This document shows positions 6,626 to 8,642 of a stretch of DNA of 8,642 bases, in pieces. The DNA comes from an uncultured Clostridia bacterium (lineage in GTDB: Bacteria; Bacillota; Clostridia; TANB77; CAG-508). The DNA is taken from NCBI GenBank assembly GCA_934162255.1, contig CAKPIG010000018.1, forward strand, positions 1 through 8,642, read 5' to 3'. Below the pieces are notes generated by a model, which searched no databases, was not told the origin of the DNA, and saw nothing but the letters and a program-made list of their open reading frames with translations. Made by a program: the position numbers and the translations under genes. Each line of letters starts with the position of its first letter. Position 1 is the first letter of the stretch.

Positions 6626-7459
6626 TCAAACATAATCATTTTGAAGTATTCTTTTTGTGATATTATCAGCAGAATATTCTTCTCCAAATGCTCTTTCAAC
6701 TCTTATATTTCTTTTATAAGGTTCTCTCCTTACTGATAGTTTTCCAGCTCTATAATAGTAATGATATCCCATTGATTCTAATATTCTGTGAAAGTCTTTT
6801 GTAGTATAAGAATTTTTAATTGCATAATCTAGATCCTCTTTAACTTCTTTATGATAATCACTTTCTTGTATATGTTTTTTATAAAAGTTCTCGAAGTTAA
6901 TTCCAGATTTGCATTTCTTTTCTTCTAATACACTTAAACCATATTCCTCACAAAGTTCATCTGATGTTTTTCTTAATAATGCTGTATTTTCAAAATCACT
7001 ATAATACTTATATCCATCTTTAAATGAAACTGAATTAATTACAAAATGATTATGAAGATGTTTAGTATTTAAATGAGTAGATACTACTACTTGAAATCTA
7101 TCTCCCCACATTTCTTCTGCAAGTCTTACTCCAATTTCATGAGCAATTTCTGGTATCACTTCATTTTCCTTAAACGATTGCTCTGCATGAAATGCTAATA
7201 TGTCATCTGTTTTGTGCCAGAAATCTTTTGCATTTCTCATCTCTTCTACTGCTGAATCCACATCACAATTTATACCTGTTGTATAAAATTGTTTTTCTGT
7301 TTTATCTGCATTAGTTGCATACATCATTACTTGTCTTATGCTATCGTAATCATCTACTCCATTTTCTAAATAATCATTTTTTGTCTTTTCTTCATTTGTT
7401 GTATAATTGATCACATGATCTAATCTTTTTTCTACTTTCCATATTTTTGTTGTAGCCAT
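6626..7459 (-). CDS. MOB-family relaxase, catalytic N-terminal part (truncated)
   Basis: This 277-residue protein is the nicking domain of a conjugative relaxase of the kind found on Firmicute integrative elements. The metal-binding motif is plain: HLNTKHLHNHF, with His129, His134, His136 and His138, followed by VIN. Two related tyrosine-bearing stretches near the N-terminus, VINYTTNEEKT (16-26) and MYATNADKT (46-54), are candidates for the nucleophile region. The family nicks the element at oriT, stays bound to the 5' end and leads the strand into the recipient. ATG 7459 is chosen because AAAGGAG lies six bases upstream; a start at 7549 would run through the presumed oriT. The reading stops at TGA 6626-6628, although homologous sequence continues in frame to 6089. 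All visible catalytic residues are upstream of the stop, so the product may still nick DNA but lacks the part likely to contact other transfer proteins. TnpV and the DnaC-like gene lie upstream on the same strand. Confidence 0.82.
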   Translation of the reverse strand: MATTKIWKVEKRLDHVINYTTNEEKTKNDYLENGVDDYDSIRQVMMYATNADKTEKQFYTTGINCDVDSAVEEMRNAKDFWHKTDDILAFHAEQSFKENEVIPEIAHEIGVRLAEEMWGDRFQVVVSTHLNTKHLHNHFVINSVSFKDGYKYYSDFENTALLRKTSDELCEEYGLSVLEEKKCKSGINFENFYKKHIQESDYHKEVKEDLDYAIKNSYTTKDFHRILESMGYHYYYRAGKLSVRREPYKRNIRVERAFGEEYSADNITKRILQNDYV

Positions 7460-7465
7460 AATTTT

Positions 7466-7472
7466 CTCCTTT
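7466..7472 (-). promoter_or_regulatory. Ribosome binding site fixing the relaxase start
   Basis: AAAGGAG on the minus strand lies 6 bases before ATG 7459. It selects the MATTKIWK start over the in-frame upstream ATG at 7549. Confidence 0.8.
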
Positions 7473-7485
7473 CTAAAAATAAAAA

Positions 7486-7532
7486 GGGGCTTGGGGAATC
7501 TCCCCATTTTGAATTTCGAGCTACAGAAATTC
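7486..7532. other. Candidate origin of transfer (oriT)
   Basis: Just upstream of the relaxase start are two adjacent dyads. One is GAATTTC/GAAATTC (7511-7517 and 7526-7532) with an 8-base loop. The other is GGGGA/TCCCC (7493-7497 and 7501-7505) with a 3-base loop, next to a further GGGGC (7486-7490). The G/C blocks stand out sharply in this A/T-rich DNA. Relaxases of this type commonly have oriT directly before their own gene. The nic site is not identified, and the role is inferred from position and structure. Confidence 0.45.
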
Positions 7533-7618
7533 ATTGCTTGCTGATACATAACTTATAACTAAAATATGGAAGGAAATGCCCAAATTTGTTTCAAAAATTC
7601 AGGCATTATTCCTTAAGT

Positions 7619-7975
7619 TTAATCATCATAAATGCATTCTTTCAATACAATCTCATCTGCACAATTGCTTATATTGTTCATTAGTCCTACCCATTTCATT
7701 TGGTCTTTTTGTTTTAATTTTTCAGTAATGTTTTCCTTCTTTTTGAACTCTTCCATAAGCTGATTGTATCTTTTATTTGCTAATTCTTGTACTTCTTTTA
7801 AATGATCTATTAAGGTATCTTCTATCTTCATAACCTCATATTGTATATGCTTATTTTCTTTTAAATAATTAAGTCTTAACATTCCATATTTATCTAATCT
7901 AAAATCCTTATATTTTTTTGGTAATTCCAATTCAGGATAATAATAATCTCCTACTTTTTTATAAGTTATATCCAT
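7619..7975 (-). CDS. tnpV: TnpV family protein
   Basis: This 118-residue protein fits the TnpV family, named after Tn4451 of Clostridium and common on Firmicute mobilizable and conjugative elements. Recognisable family features are the opening YKKVGDYYYPEL (5-16), a KYGMLRLNYLKE stretch (about 29-40), a central charged helix, and the conserved DQMKWVGLMNNISNCADEI segment near 91-109. Length is normal and no lesion is seen. The biochemical role of TnpV is not established; it is not a recombinase in itself. The start at 7975 has AAGGAGG six bases upstream. It sits between the DnaC-like gene and the relaxase on the same strand, in the place where a MobC-type relaxosome gene might be expected. 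No MobC gene is visible in this window. Confidence 0.88.
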   Translation of the reverse strand: MDITYKKVGDYYYPELELPKKYKDFRLDKYGMLRLNYLKENKHIQYEVMKIEDTLIDHLKEVQELANKRYNQLMEEFKKKENITEKLKQKDQMKWVGLMNNISNCADEIVLKECIYDD

Positions 7976-8061
7976 AACTTTCCTCCTTTTTATTTACTTT
8001 TCTAAAATTTTATATTAAAATATATTTATAAAAATTTGGGTTAGTATTTTAGTTTGCCGAC

Positions 8062-8642
8062 TTATACTAACTCTTTTCTTTTGTCTTTTCCAAAGATGAT
8101 TATTCCTCTACACATTTCATAAAGTCTTGATATTATTGAGTCTACTATTTCTTCATTGTTATTACATAAAAGTCTTTTTCTTAACTTTTCCTTGTTATAA
8201 TTGGTTGTAATTATTATTGGTAAGTTGTTTTCATATCTATTATTTACTATTGTAAATAGTTTTTCTAATGTCCATTCACTAGGTCTTTCTTTACCTAAAT
8301 CATCAATTATTAACAATGGAATCTTTGAATATTTTTCAATAACATCACTCTCACAATCGCCATCAATTTTGTAAGTATCCTTTATATCATTTAGTAAAGT
8401 TATTAGTGTTCCAAATATAACTGGTATTTCATTTTCTATTAAGTAATTTGCAATACTAGCTGCTAAATGTGTTTTACCTGTTCCAACTCCTCCAGTTATA
8501 AATAAGCTTCCTTTATTATCACCTTTTACAAAATTCTCTGCATACCTTTTGGACTTTTCATAAGTCATTCTATTGTCATTATTAGTCATATAATTTTCAA
8601 AATTATATTCCATTAATCTTTTGTTCATTTTGCTATTTAAGT
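8062..8642 (-). CDS. DnaC/IstB-like AAA+ ATPase, helicase loader (partial)
   Basis: The C-terminal part of a DnaC-type replication ATPase. Numbered from the Met at 8628, Walker A is GGVGTGKT (46-53), Walker B is LLIIDD (105-110), sensor 1 is in TTN (141-143) and the arginine finger is probably Arg168 in the SRL box. These proteins load the replicative helicase on DNA; on mobile elements they accompany plasmid-like replication after transfer. The frame stays open from 8628 to the window edge, and the upstream codons read LNSK before MNKR. In related proteins a similar MxKRFxxxTFENF stretch lies inside the protein, after an N-terminal helicase-binding domain. I therefore take the Met at 8628 to be internal and the gene to start beyond the right edge. 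No ribosome binding site precedes 8628. IstB-type transposition helpers are the alternative, but no IstA partner is visible. Confidence 0.85.
   Translation of the reverse strand, partial: LNSKMNKRLMEYNFENYMTNNDNRMTYEKSKRYAENFVKGDNKGSLFITGGVGTGKTHLAASIANYLIENEIPVIFGTLITLLNDIKDTYKIDGDCESDVIEKYSKIPLLIIDDLGKERPSEWTLEKLFTIVNNRYENNLPIIITTNYNKEKLRKRLLCNNNEEIVDSIISRLYEMCRGIIIFGKDKRKELV

Larger units (their letters stand above)
6089..8642. mobile_element. Backbone of an integrative or mobilizable element
   Basis: A DnaC-like loader, TnpV and a relaxase in one minus-strand series form a backbone typical of clostridial integrative mobilizable or conjugative elements. The restriction operon to the left (524-6030) is its probable cargo. 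No integrase, coupling protein or att site is visible, so the ends cannot be placed and the element continues at least beyond the right edge. Confidence 0.65.

Noticed and set aside
7460..7549. N-terminal extension of the relaxase from the ATG at 7549
   Set aside because: The added 30 residues run through the hairpin region and do not look like protein of this family, while ATG 7459 has an excellent ribosome binding site.
7573..7607. Dyad AATGCC/GGCATT between TnpV and the relaxase
   Set aside because: Only six paired bases hold well around a long A/T-rich loop and there is no clear T run; not enough for a terminator or riboswitch call.
1..8642. CRISPR array, tRNA or rRNA genes
   Set aside because: No regularly spaced repeats and no cloverleaf or conserved rRNA sequence was seen on either strand.

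Overview
The window is very AT-rich and almost every gene has a strong AGGAGG-like ribosome binding site a few bases before the start codon. This points to a low-GC Firmicute, most likely a Clostridia-type host. The right part resembles the backbone of an integrative or mobilizable element. It holds a DnaC-like helicase loader (partial, running off the right edge), a TnpV-family protein of the Tn4451-type transposons, and a MOB-type relaxase. No recombinase, coupling protein or mating-pair gene lies in the window, so the exact class of element cannot be fixed.

Layout, left to right. Bases 1-194 carry no convincing gene, only short repeats and dyads. A small plus-strand gene of unknown function (195-482) converges on a four-gene minus-strand operon, and one perfect 22-bp hairpin (482-528) sits between the two stop codons. 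The operon is transcribed right to left from about 5994 to 524. It encodes an XRE-family regulator (5590-5949), a fused PD-(D/E)XK nuclease and N6-adenine methyltransferase (3456-5576), a two-TRD HsdS-like specificity subunit (1941-3443, GTG start), and a DUF262 protein with a C-terminal HNH nuclease domain (524-1918). Gaps of 12, 13 and 22 bp, with ribosome binding sites inside or over the preceding stop codons, make it a single transcription unit. A sigma-A-like promoter (6001-6030) and two tandem palindromes of the form AGCA-N4-TGCT (5970-5981 and 5986-5997) lie just before the regulator. This is the arrangement expected of a controller-protein operator in a restriction-modification system.

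No HsdR translocase gene is present. The nuclease is fused to the methyltransferase and the S subunit is separate, as in BcgI-like Type IIB/IIG systems. The added DUF262-HNH gene belongs to the fold class of GmrSD, BrxU and SspE, which act on modified DNA or are controlled by DNA modification. The operon may therefore be a two-layer defence module, with a terminator at each end.

The backbone relaxase is interrupted by an in-frame TGA at 6626-6628. The catalytic N-terminal 277 residues are intact, and a recognisable C-terminal half continues in the same frame to 6089. Two small hairpins just upstream of the relaxase (7486-7532) are a candidate oriT. The element may be decaying or mobilizable only with help, while its defence cargo looks intact.
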